From Candidatus Woesearchaeota archaeon (lineage in GTDB: Archaea; Nanobdellota; Nanobdellia; SCGC-AAA011-G17; UBA489), in assembly GCA_030679025.1 (NCBI GenBank), contig JAUXTV010000026.1:1-11823 (forward strand): a stretch of DNA of 11,823 bases, read 5' to 3'. The notes under the pieces were generated by a model. That model was given only the letters and a program-made list of their open reading frames with translations, searched no databases and had not been told where the DNA came from. The position numbers and the translations under genes are program-made. Below are positions 1 to 6,871 of this stretch, piece by piece. Position 1 is the first letter of the stretch. The number at the start of each line of letters is the position of its first letter.

Positions 1-202
1 CATAAGTCGCTCCTATTTGGACTGCACTACTTGTTGCTCTGTCTGAAAAAATACCAACTACAGTATAAGGAGACTGTCCTCTTTGCTGATGTACTCTTTT
101 TTCAAATTTAATAATTTCCGTGAGATTAGAACCACTTAATGACATGAGTCCAACTACTCGCATAGGTCCACTACTTGGATTGTGCAAAGGTTTTAAGACC
201 AT
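1..202 (-). CDS. purN: PurN-like phosphoribosylglycinamide formyltransferase, N-terminal part (runs off left edge)
   Basis: Only the first 67 codons are in the window. An ATG at 202-200 follows the TAA of the purM-like gene after one base, so the two are almost certainly co-transcribed and translationally coupled. The translation has the order expected of a formyltransferase-fold N-terminus: a first beta strand (MRVVGLMS), a GSNL loop followed by a helix (TEIIKF), then a strand with a Ser-Asp turn (VVGIFSDRA). In PurN the matching segments are the strand ending in SGNGSNL and the strand ending in SN(K/R)A. The first Gly of the usual GNGSNL loop is replaced here (LSGSNL). PurN transfers a formyl group from 10-formyl-THF to GAR, the step just before FGAM synthesis by PurL/PurQ, which fits the operon. 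A start at the Met at residue 14 would also leave the domain intact. The catalytic Asn-His-Asp region is not visible, so enzyme identity rests on the N-terminus and context. Confidence 0.72.
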   Translation of the reverse strand, partial: MVLKPLHNPSSGPMRVVGLMSLSGSNLTEIIKFEKRVHQQRGQSPYTVVGIFSDRATSSAVQIGATY

Positions 203-203
203 G

Positions 204-1649
204 TTATTCTTTTCCTGAAAAGTAGACTACCTTACCTGGTAATGCTTCCAGTTCAACTCCAGTTTTACCATCGACTGCTTTCTGTATTTGTCCAACACTT
301 TTTCCTTGCAAACCCATAGCTTTTATGCGATCTATAGCTACGAGAGGTTGTTGTGTTGTAATAAATCCTTCATTGCCCATGGGCCACTTCGCATAGGCTT
401 CTTCTGCGGAAGTGAAATTTGCTCCCGCCAACATGAGCTCTCTTGGATCAGGAGGGAAGAGCTTCTCTAATCGCACAAATAAACCATGATGTGCCAAAGG
501 TTTTGCAAGTTTGCCTTTGTAGGCTCCGCCACTCATGTGATAGACATTAGTTGCTAATCCTTGACCAATCAAGAGTCTAAAGACAGGATATAACATGGTT
601 GAGGGTGTAGCTAAATATTCTAAAATATGTCTGCCCTGAGGATGATATTGATAATTAGGACCAAATAATTGTTCCATAGCTTTTCGCTTGCCAGTAATAC
701 CATTAGAGCGAGGATTTGGTTTTCCTGCTATAGCAACTAGATAATCTCCTGGATTTGCTTGCAGAGGTGTTTGTGCTTTTGCCTTGTCAATAGTGCTTAC
801 TACAGCGCCGCTTAAGTTATAGGTAAACAAGTGATTTGTTGATATTCTTCCTGCTGCATTTTCTTGCTGGAGAATAAAAGAGATGTCTAATTCTTTTCCT
901 AACTGTCTAGCATGACTTGTGAGAACATCGAGAGGCATCAATCCAGTAAATTCTACAACGCCACTAAGTACTCGCGCTGTAGCTCTTAATTTACTTGCAT
1001 CATCAAGATTCATGGCTGCAAAATCTTCTAGTGCACCTATTGAAAACCTTGCTCTTTCATAGATCTCAGTTTTTGTTCCCACACCGTCAGCATTGATGAA
1101 GACATAGTTGCCAGCAGGATCAAAGCGAGCTGAGGCAATCTTGTTGTGACGCAAATGTCGAGGAAGAAGTAATGCCTTCTCTTTAGAGATTATACTAATC
1201 ATTGTGCCCATAATGTTTGCTTCTGCAAGAACTCGATCACCTAAGATGGCATTTTCTCCATTCATGATAGCAAGACCTTTTTTATTTGCCTCATCTACTA
1301 AACCAGTTACTGCTGCTTCTAACATTTTGAGATCACCAGTTCTTGAGTCAATGACATCTGCAAATGCTACAGGAGTTACTCCTAGTTGTTGCGCTTGAGT
1401 ACATAATCTAGTAACTACAGATCTCGCATGTGCATGGACGTCTGTTATCTTTGGATCACCAGTTGCTGAATGCACTACAACATCATATGTTTCAGGAAGC
1501 TCTAATACTCCAACATTTTGTGTTGGTCCTTTTATTATTTTTACATGGGGGCAGTTTCTTAATGTTGGGGCACATCCTTTTGCTAACAAATCAGAACCTT
1601 GGTCTCCTCTTTGAATTACGTTAGCAAGATAATCATCAAGCGTTGTCAT
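204..1649 (-). CDS. purM: AIR synthase (PurM-like) with an apparent duplicated N-terminal ATP-binding domain
   Basis: PurM closes FGAM to AIR with ATP in the cytoplasm. At 481 residues this is far longer than the usual 340-350. The C-terminal half is recognisable: GDYLVAIAG (301-309), SNGIT (315-319), a PST-x-LYP helix (349-355), a HMSGG loop (371-375) matching the family's H(I/L)TGGG, and a PMGNEGF segment (423-429) in place of the family's (R/K)xFNxGxGM. Before it lie two stretches that each resemble the N-terminal half. Copy 1 (about 46-158) matches from VGVLELPETY to NGENA (130-134) and ends in an IMGTMISI strand, but its DGVGTK loop is replaced by SATGDPK. Copy 2 (about 176-290) keeps DGVGTK (188-193) and NLDD (214-217), has QQENAA for GGETAE, and ends in a similar LSGAVVST strand. 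The gene starts 11 bases after purQ, preceded by GAGAGT as a weak ribosome site. AIR synthase activity is the best guess from operon position; a related AIRS-fold role is possible. Confidence 0.8.
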   Translation of the reverse strand: MTTLDDYLANVIQRGDQGSDLLAKGCAPTLRNCPHVKIIKGPTQNVGVLELPETYDVVVHSATGDPKITDVHAHARSVVTRLCTQAQQLGVTPVAFADVIDSRTGDLKMLEAAVTGLVDEANKKGLAIMNGENAILGDRVLAEANIMGTMISIISKEKALLLPRHLRHNKIASARFDPAGNYVFINADGVGTKTEIYERARFSIGALEDFAAMNLDDASKLRATARVLSGVVEFTGLMPLDVLTSHARQLGKELDISFILQQENAAGRISTNHLFTYNLSGAVVSTIDKAKAQTPLQANPGDYLVAIAGKPNPRSNGITGKRKAMEQLFGPNYQYHPQGRHILEYLATPSTMLYPVFRLLIGQGLATNVYHMSGGAYKGKLAKPLAHHGLFVRLEKLFPPDPRELMLAGANFTSAEEAYAKWPMGNEGFITTQQPLVAIDRIKAMGLQGKSVGQIQKAVDGKTGVELEALPGKVVYFSGKE

Positions 1650-1660
1650 GTTTTACTCTC

Positions 1661-2467
1661 TTACTTGAAATAGTTTACTCCATTTTTGAATACTTGTAGT
1701 CCTAGTCCTTCTTGCGGAATTTCTTCTACTCCTGCTTTTCTTTTTAATATTTCTTTTATTAATGACCAATTGGGAAGATGCGTAAATGCTATGGCTCGTT
1801 CAGGATGTGGCATCATTCCTAAAATTCTTCCAGACTCATCAGTTAAAGCTGCTATATCATCTAAAGAACCATTGGGGTTTGCAGGCAAGTGTTGATAAGT
1901 GCACATTGTTCCTGGAACATACCGAGCAGCAACTAGATCTCTGTGTTGCATTTGTTGTACTACTTCAGGCAATGCATATAATTTACCTTCACCATGCGCA
2001 ATAGGCAAACTTATTCGATCAATACCTTTTAACCATGGACTTTTTTGTGAACATTTGAGATCAACCCATCTATCAAGATATCGTGCTCCCTCATTATGGA
2101 GTAAAGAAACTTGTTGTGTGCCATAGTTTTTATTAATAGCTGGCAAGATTCCTAATCGAACTAAAGCTTGGAAACCATTACAGACTCCCAACACTAAATG
2201 ATCTTTTTCAACAAACTCAGCTACTTGATCCCAAATATTATTGCGTATTCTATTTGCGAGTCCATTACCAGAACCAGTATCATCCCCAAAAGAAAAACCA
2301 CCTGGAAAAGTTAATATTTGATAGTCCTCCAAACGTCTTCGACCCTCTATAAGATCATTAATGTGCACAACATCTGCTTCTGCTCCAGCTTGTGTGAAAG
2401 CAAATTGCGTTTCTCTACTACAATTAATACCATATCCTGTTAAGACTAGAGCTTTTGGTGTTGTCAT
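1661..2467 (-). CDS. purQ: FGAM synthase glutaminase subunit PurQ
   Basis: This is a class I glutamine amidotransferase that supplies ammonia to PurL for conversion of FGAR to FGAM. The 268 residues show the whole PurQ pattern: an N-terminal strand (ALVLTGYGINC), the PurQ signature FPGGFSFGDD (54-63), the nucleophile elbow GVCNGFQ with Cys96, IAHGEGK (156-162) and NPNGS (197-201), and the triad partners in MMPHPER (218-224; His221, Glu223). It is somewhat longer than the compact PurQ of about 225 residues used with separate PurS proteins, owing to insertions around 120-150 and a C-terminal tail. It lies 3 bases after purL and 11 before the purM-like gene. The ATG at 2467 begins directly at the first strand (MTTPKALVLTG), so the start is well placed. 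All catalytic residues are present. Confidence 0.95.
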   Translation of the reverse strand: MTTPKALVLTGYGINCSRETQFAFTQAGAEADVVHINDLIEGRRRLEDYQILTFPGGFSFGDDTGSGNGLANRIRNNIWDQVAEFVEKDHLVLGVCNGFQALVRLGILPAINKNYGTQQVSLLHNEGARYLDRWVDLKCSQKSPWLKGIDRISLPIAHGEGKLYALPEVVQQMQHRDLVAARYVPGTMCTYQHLPANPNGSLDDIAALTDESGRILGMMPHPERAIAFTHLPNWSLIKEILKRKAGVEEIPQEGLGLQVFKNGVNYFK

Positions 2468-2470
2468 AAG

Positions 2471-5452
2471 TTAATATCCTCGAAATGTTTCTGTATATGC
2501 GTGCTCCATAGTTTTTAGGTTTGCGTCAATAATAGTTTTTCCAGTAATTCCACGAATTCTAAAGACATCATCTCCCGTAACTTTTCCTATTGCTGCAAAA
2601 GCATTTCCTTGCATGCGCTGTTCAAATCGTGTTTTATATTCTGGCGCTACTGTAACAACTAATCTTCCTTGGCTTTCAGAGAATAAAGCAAAATCATCAC
2701 GAGAGACTTGACTAGGAAGTTGTTCTAAATCTATTTCCATACCTAATTTCCCTCCTATTGCTGTCTTTGCCAAAGCAACTGCTAGTCCACCTCTATGCAC
2801 GCTTTGCGCAGACGCTACTAATCCTTCCTTAATACAATCAGTTAGTGCAGTATAGAGAGTTTTATTTCGGTGAGCGTCTACTTGAGGAACAGCATGGCCA
2901 ACATATCCTTTTCCTCGTTCTTGCTCTCCGATCATAGCATAATATTCAGAACCGCCTAATTCTTGATAAGTTTGTCCTAATACATAGATCAGATCACCTT
3001 CTATTTTAGCATCTAGAGAAACTGCATTTTGTGCATTGTCCATTACACCTAGTGAAGAGACTAAGAGTGTTGGAGGCACAGAAATTTTTACTGGCTTTCC
3101 ATCCTTATCAAATCCTTTGAAATCATTGTGCATACTATCTTTGCCAGAAATCCAAGGAGTACCGAATGCAATAGCATAGTCATGACAAGCCCTAGCAGCT
3201 TCTTTGAGTTGTCCTAATCGTTCTGGATCCTCTGGACTGCACCAACAAAAATTATCCAAGAGCGCAAGATGTTCAAGATCTGCTCCAACAGCTACAGCAT
3301 TTCGAATAGCAGTATCAATTGCGCTTGCAGCCATATGATAAGTATCAATATCACTATAGGAAGGATTCATCGCTTGGGAAACAACTACTCCTTTTTGTGA
3401 ATCTAATACTGGACGGGTTACTGTTGCATCACCATTAACTCTTCCTCTTCCTTGCAGAGGCTTGATGACAGAACCACCTTGTACTTCATGATCATATTGT
3501 TGTGCAATGAATGCAAAACTTGCGATATTTAATCGTCCCAGCATTTGATGGAAGGTTTGTGTAAGCTCTTCTAGATCTGGCAAGTTAGGTTCTTCATGAA
3601 CTACTCTTTTGTAGGTCGATTGCATAGGTCGCTGTGGCAAACCATTATGTAAAAACTCCATTTCCAGATCTATAACTGTTGTTCCTTTATAGTCTACTAC
3701 ACACTTTCCAGAATTTGTAAATTCTCCAATGACTGTAGCCTCAACTCCGCGTCGCTGCAGTAATTCTTGCAATCTTCCCCAATTTTCTGGTGGGACTGAG
3801 AGAGTCATACGTTCTTGTGATTCAGAAATCCAAATTTCCCAAGGAGCAAGGCCATGATATTTTACAGGAACTTTCTCTAAATCCACATGACATCCCCCTG
3901 ATTCTTTTGCCATTTCTGCTACTGAACAGGATAATCCTCCAGCACCATTGTCAGTAAGGCTTGTATATAATTCTAAATCTCTTGCTTCATCTATCAGAGC
4001 ATCACTTAGTTTTTTCTGTGTGATAGGATCTCCAATTTGCACTGCAGTTGCAGGACTGCCAGCATCCATGGCTTCAGATGAAAATGTTGCTCCATGAATA
4101 CCATCTTTCCCTACACGACCACCAATCATAACAATATAATCACCTGGTCTTGCTTGCTTTTCATGGGAAAGTCTTCCAGCAGTTTCTCGTGGAATAATTC
4201 CTACAGTGCCTACAAACACCAAAGGTTTTCCCTTGTAACGTGGATCAAAAAATAATGCACCTGGATGTGTTGGAATACCAGAACAATTACCCCCAACATT
4301 CACACCTTGAATGACACCATCCATAATGCGTCGAGGTGGTAGCATTTGTTGAGTAAGTCCTTCTCCTTTGTAGATTGGATCTATATCATTAGGATCGGCA
4401 AAACAAAAAGCATAGCGATTAATAACTGGTCTAGCACCAAGTCCAAAACCGATAGTATCTCTATTTACTCCAACTATTCCTGTAATTGCACCACCAAATG
4501 GATCTAAAGCTGATGGACTGTTATGCGTTTCTACTTTATCTGTTACAAGCCGTTGGTCATCAAAAGCAATAGCACCAGAATTATCTTTAAAGACAGAGAC
4601 ACAGAAATCTTTAGTTCCTTTTGTTCTTCTTATTTGTTCTGTTGCTCCTCGAATATATCTTTTGAATAATCCTTCTGTAATGTCGTCCAAAGGATCAGCG
4701 AAAATAGTATGCTTGCAATGCTCTGACCAGGTTTGTGCAATAGTTTCTAGCTCTGCATCTGTTGAATTTCTCCCAAGCTTTTGGAAATGTGCTTGAATTG
4801 TTTTCATATAAATCAAATCTAATGCGAGAGGCCCTCTTCGTGATCCATCAGCATTAGCAATACCTTTTTTTCCGATAAGAGTTAAAGCTGCATCATCTGC
4901 ATGCAAGAGATCAATAGTATCAATAGAAGGTTCAAGACCTAATCTTACTTGAGGAACAACAACACCCATGCCATGATCTCTTCGAAAGACATCAAAACTT
5001 TTTATAGCAGTCCGTTGAATTAATGGATTTGCCATGGTACTAGCAATTTTTTCCGCATCAGCTTGCGATAGATCTCCTTGCAGAAAGGTTACTTGAGAAC
5101 TATACACTCCTTTGTCTGAGGGTAATTTTGTTTGTAATAAATCTTCTAACCCTTCTCTTGCAGTTGTTGCAACATTATCAGTAACACCAGGATGAAAACC
5201 TACTTCAATAGCCCAATCAAACTTTTCTGGTGCTTGAGGAGTACCAACACTTGCACTTTCTGTTAAATTATCAGCAAGCATGCTTCCGACACGAGCTAAC
5301 TCATCTTTTTTTAGAGGAGCATCAACAGTATAGACATCTACTAACTGCACACCTTGGATTTTTCCATCGAATCCCATGCCTTCTATTTGCCGCTTTCTCA
5401 TGCGTGCACGGGCATCTTCAACAGTAGGTGTGATTTCTATTCTTATTGCCAA
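2471..5452 (-). CDS. purL: FGAM synthase large subunit PurL with fused PurS-like N-terminus
   Basis: PurL makes FGAM from FGAR, ATP and ammonia delivered by PurQ. Small PurL is about 740 residues and PurL with its own glutaminase about 1300; this one is 993 and has no glutaminase domain. The extra N-terminus (about 1-155) looks PurS-like, with a first strand (AIRIEIT), VQLVDVYTVDA (35-45) and EVGFHPGVTDN (83-93). It resembles the roughly 1000-residue PurL that I recall from deltaproteobacteria (from memory). The core follows: WSEHCKHTIF (242-251, active-site His), KVETHNSPSALDPFGG (306-321, Mg/ATP site), GGRVGKDGIHGATFSSE (444-460) and LTDNGAGGLSCS (499-510). The second AIRS half includes PSYSDIDTYHMA (697-708), GTPWISGKDSM (764-774) and HRGGLAVALAKTAIGG (886-901). 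The start is a TTG at 5452, chosen because AAGGGGGT lies 9 bases upstream and the fold begins at once. No separate purS is visible, as expected if it is fused. Confidence 0.95.
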   Translation of the reverse strand: MAIRIEITPTVEDARARMRKRQIEGMGFDGKIQGVQLVDVYTVDAPLKKDELARVGSMLADNLTESASVGTPQAPEKFDWAIEVGFHPGVTDNVATTAREGLEDLLQTKLPSDKGVYSSQVTFLQGDLSQADAEKIASTMANPLIQRTAIKSFDVFRRDHGMGVVVPQVRLGLEPSIDTIDLLHADDAALTLIGKKGIANADGSRRGPLALDLIYMKTIQAHFQKLGRNSTDAELETIAQTWSEHCKHTIFADPLDDITEGLFKRYIRGATEQIRRTKGTKDFCVSVFKDNSGAIAFDDQRLVTDKVETHNSPSALDPFGGAITGIVGVNRDTIGFGLGARPVINRYAFCFADPNDIDPIYKGEGLTQQMLPPRRIMDGVIQGVNVGGNCSGIPTHPGALFFDPRYKGKPLVFVGTVGIIPRETAGRLSHEKQARPGDYIVMIGGRVGKDGIHGATFSSEAMDAGSPATAVQIGDPITQKKLSDALIDEARDLELYTSLTDNGAGGLSCSVAEMAKESGGCHVDLEKVPVKYHGLAPWEIWISESQERMTLSVPPENWGRLQELLQRRGVEATVIGEFTNSGKCVVDYKGTTVIDLEMEFLHNGLPQRPMQSTYKRVVHEEPNLPDLEELTQTFHQMLGRLNIASFAFIAQQYDHEVQGGSVIKPLQGRGRVNGDATVTRPVLDSQKGVVVSQAMNPSYSDIDTYHMAASAIDTAIRNAVAVGADLEHLALLDNFCWCSPEDPERLGQLKEAARACHDYAIAFGTPWISGKDSMHNDFKGFDKDGKPVKISVPPTLLVSSLGVMDNAQNAVSLDAKIEGDLIYVLGQTYQELGGSEYYAMIGEQERGKGYVGHAVPQVDAHRNKTLYTALTDCIKEGLVASAQSVHRGGLAVALAKTAIGGKLGMEIDLEQLPSQVSRDDFALFSESQGRLVVTVAPEYKTRFEQRMQGNAFAAIGKVTGDDVFRIRGITGKTIIDANLKTMEHAYTETFRGY

Positions 5453-5460
5453 AATAATTT

Positions 5461-5468
5461 ACCCCCTT
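5461..5468 (-). promoter_or_regulatory. Ribosome binding site of purL (AAGGGGGT)
   Basis: On the minus strand AAGGGGGT lies 9 bases before the TTG start of purL. It differs by one base from AAGGAGGT. It decides the choice of the TTG at 5452, since no ATG is available near the start of the PurS-like fold. The secreted-protein gene at 7511 has a similar GGGGGT. Confidence 0.6.
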
Positions 5469-5504
5469 ACTTATACATCTCTTCAAAAAATTTACAAAAC
5501 AGCC

Positions 5505-5518
5505 TATAAATACCTTTC
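5505..5518 (-). promoter_or_regulatory. Archaeal BRE/TATA element for the purL operon
   Basis: The minus strand reads AGAAAGGTATTTATAGG here, with an A/G-rich BRE-like stretch followed by TATTTATA (5505-5512). With the usual 25-27 bp spacing, transcription would start near 5482 and give a leader of about 30 bases containing the AAGGGGGT ribosome site. A bacterial-type reading (TTGTAA, 16 bp, TATAAG) can also be drawn just downstream, but it would start the RNA inside the ribosome site. Confidence 0.5.
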
Positions 5519-5578
5519 TACACTTTCTTTTATTATCAAACAGTAAGTATAAATTTACTAGAATACAGATGATTTTCT

Positions 5579-6694
5579 TTATCTTGATGCATATCTTTCT
5601 ACAACAGCATTGAAAAATGGATGCACTGGAATAGGTCTCTGTGCAAATACTTGTTCATAAAAACTTCTGGGAACTACAGCAGTTGTTGCAATAGGCACTC
5701 GTTCAAAACCTACGACTTTTCCTTTCTCTTTCTTTGGTCTATAGATAGTTCTGAGAGGATGATCTGGATCTTGACGACATGCTAGCAATTGATCATAGGC
5801 AGGGTCAAAAAACCTATCGAAGTAGAGGAGAGTTCCCGTAATCGCATCTGATACTTTTTCATCTGGAACAGTTCTTCTGACAACATTAAAGACTACATCC
5901 TGCATCTCTCTTCTTAATTTTTCCAGTCTACTGTTGTCTGCATAAGGATCATAATTTCCCTCTCGCACTGCATACCCTACAGCTTCTTCGATTTTTCTTC
6001 CTATGACAACTCCGTTTGCTTTTCTCCATAATCTACTGAATACTGTTTGTAACATTACATCTGCTTCCTGCCTTTGATCTTTTAGCGGCACTCCTCCCGC
6101 CATTCTCCATCTTTCTGGAGCTTTTATCACTCCTTTTTCTCTTAAGGACTGCAAACTTAGGAAAGCATATTTGTCAACTTTTTGAGGGTCACCTTCTTGC
6201 ATAGCAGTTTCAACATGTTGTAAGAAATATTCTGTAGGAGTATGTCGAAGCGCATTCCTTGTTAAGGTATCTATTTCATCACCAGTAATTTCAGGATGCA
6301 ATACTACCTCTTTAGAATATCCAATCTCAATTTTTAAACCAGAGCAAGCATTTTGCAGATGTGCTTGTACTACATCGAATTGTCCTTGATCTCCGAATAC
6401 TCTTGCTAATTGTTTTTGCGCATTAATATATATCTGATGAGCTTCTCTTAGCACTGCTTCTGGTTTTGCAGTATCTATTCCATGTACTCTTCTTACAATT
6501 GACATAAAAACTTCTGCAACTTTGCTGAAATCATCTTCTTGTACAGCGAGAGTTCTCATAAGTTTATACTCAGTCTCAAACGATGGATCTCGAATAAACT
6601 TAGAAGAGGGAAAATCTTTCGAAATCAAGCTATTTAAATCATTATTGTAGTAACCTTTACTTGTCAAGAGATCTTCTAAACTGTACTTGTTCAT
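5579..6694 (-). CDS. Hypothetical protein, 371 residues, soluble and probably mostly helical
   Basis: I do not recognise this protein family. There is no signal peptide, membrane segment, Walker motif, zinc-binding Cys cluster or repeat that I can see; it has only two cysteines (117 and 306). The N-terminal two thirds is rich in charged amphipathic segments (about 55-115, 138-190, 207-245, 255-300), suggesting an alpha-helical protein. The C-terminal part (about 310-371) is Pro/Arg/Lys-rich and more beta-like, including RTIYRPKKEKGKVVGFERVP and VHPFFNAVVERY. The coding pattern is continuous from an ATG at 6694, and a clear archaeal promoter sits about 40 bp upstream, so I believe it is a real gene. 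It is transcribed towards purL, 126 bases away, and divergently from the sigma-like gene with a shared 177-base intergenic region. Being divergent from an ECF-type gene, it could be a regulator or partner of it, but nothing in the sequence proves this and it does not look like a membrane anti-sigma factor. Confidence 0.75.
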   Translation of the reverse strand: MNKYSLEDLLTSKGYYNNDLNSLISKDFPSSKFIRDPSFETEYKLMRTLAVQEDDFSKVAEVFMSIVRRVHGIDTAKPEAVLREAHQIYINAQKQLARVFGDQGQFDVVQAHLQNACSGLKIEIGYSKEVVLHPEITGDEIDTLTRNALRHTPTEYFLQHVETAMQEGDPQKVDKYAFLSLQSLREKGVIKAPERWRMAGGVPLKDQRQEADVMLQTVFSRLWRKANGVVIGRKIEEAVGYAVREGNYDPYADNSRLEKLRREMQDVVFNVVRRTVPDEKVSDAITGTLLYFDRFFDPAYDQLLACRQDPDHPLRTIYRPKKEKGKVVGFERVPIATTAVVPRSFYEQVFAQRPIPVHPFFNAVVERYASR

Positions 6695-6732
6695 GGTTTA
6701 ATCCATTTGTATAATATTAAGTATCTTCTTGC

Positions 6733-6746
6733 TTTATAAATTTTCC
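6733..6746 (-). promoter_or_regulatory. Archaeal BRE/TATA element for the 371-residue hypothetical gene
   Basis: The minus strand reads GGAAAATTTATAAAGC, a near-ideal purine-rich BRE followed by TTTATAAA (6733-6740). The predicted start of transcription is near 6711, leaving a leader of about 17 bases with no Shine-Dalgarno sequence before the ATG at 6694. This is the strongest single archaeal promoter in the window. Confidence 0.6.
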
Positions 6747-6813
6747 TATTGATATTACTTTGTAGTGATAAAACTATGGGCAGATTGCCTCTTTCTTTAT
6801 TATTTTGAGTGCT

Positions 6814-6842
6814 CTTAAATTACCTTAACAACACTTAAATAC
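6814..6842 (+). repeat. Three CTTAA motifs phased exactly 10 bp apart, covering the sigma-like gene's promoter
   Basis: CTTAAATTAC, CTTAACAACA and CTTAAATAC begin at 6814, 6824 and 6834. The last copy is the TATA box of the sigma-like gene. One-turn phasing puts all copies on the same face of the helix, as in an operator for a cooperatively binding protein or in intrinsically curved DNA. The motif is short and AT-rich, so chance is a real alternative. Confidence 0.4.
6828..6841 (+). promoter_or_regulatory. Archaeal TATA-type promoter of the sigma-like gene
   Basis: AACAACACTTAAATA has a BRE-like ACAACA stretch followed by CTTAAATA (6834-6841). The predicted transcription start is near 6864, only about 8 bases before the GTG start at 6872, so the mRNA would be leaderless or nearly so. 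This matches the absence of any Shine-Dalgarno sequence before that GTG. Confidence 0.5.
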
Positions 6843-6871
6843 TTCTTTCATTCCTGCTTTTTTGATACCTT

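Noticed and set aside
204..1649. The long purM-like frame as an artefact of two fused or frameshifted genes
   Set aside because: The frame is open throughout with even codon use, and the order copy 1, copy 2, C-terminal half reads as one protein; there is no internal start with a ribosome site that would split it sensibly.
288..2126. Several plus-strand open frames of 60-75 codons opposite the purM-like and purQ genes
   Set aside because: They lie wholly inside long, well-recognised minus-strand genes, have no ribosome site or promoter, and their translations show no family pattern.
5464..5498. A bacterial-style -35/-10 pair (TTGTAA, 16 bp, TATAAG) before purL
   Set aside because: Transcription from it would begin inside the AAGGGGGT ribosome site, and the archaeal TATA element just upstream fits both the leader length and the other promoters in the window.
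5542..5559. Imperfect palindrome AGTAAGTATAAATTTACT upstream of purL as a possible purine operator
   Set aside because: Only the outer five bases pair cleanly and the centre is a generic AT-rich sequence. It has no second copy before guaB. It may be a stray TATA-like sequence or part of the end of the upstream gene's transcript.
6695..6871. Possible small RNA or tRNA in the 177-base divergent intergenic region
   Set aside because: I found no cloverleaf, stable hairpin or T-tract terminator; promoter elements explain the visible structure.
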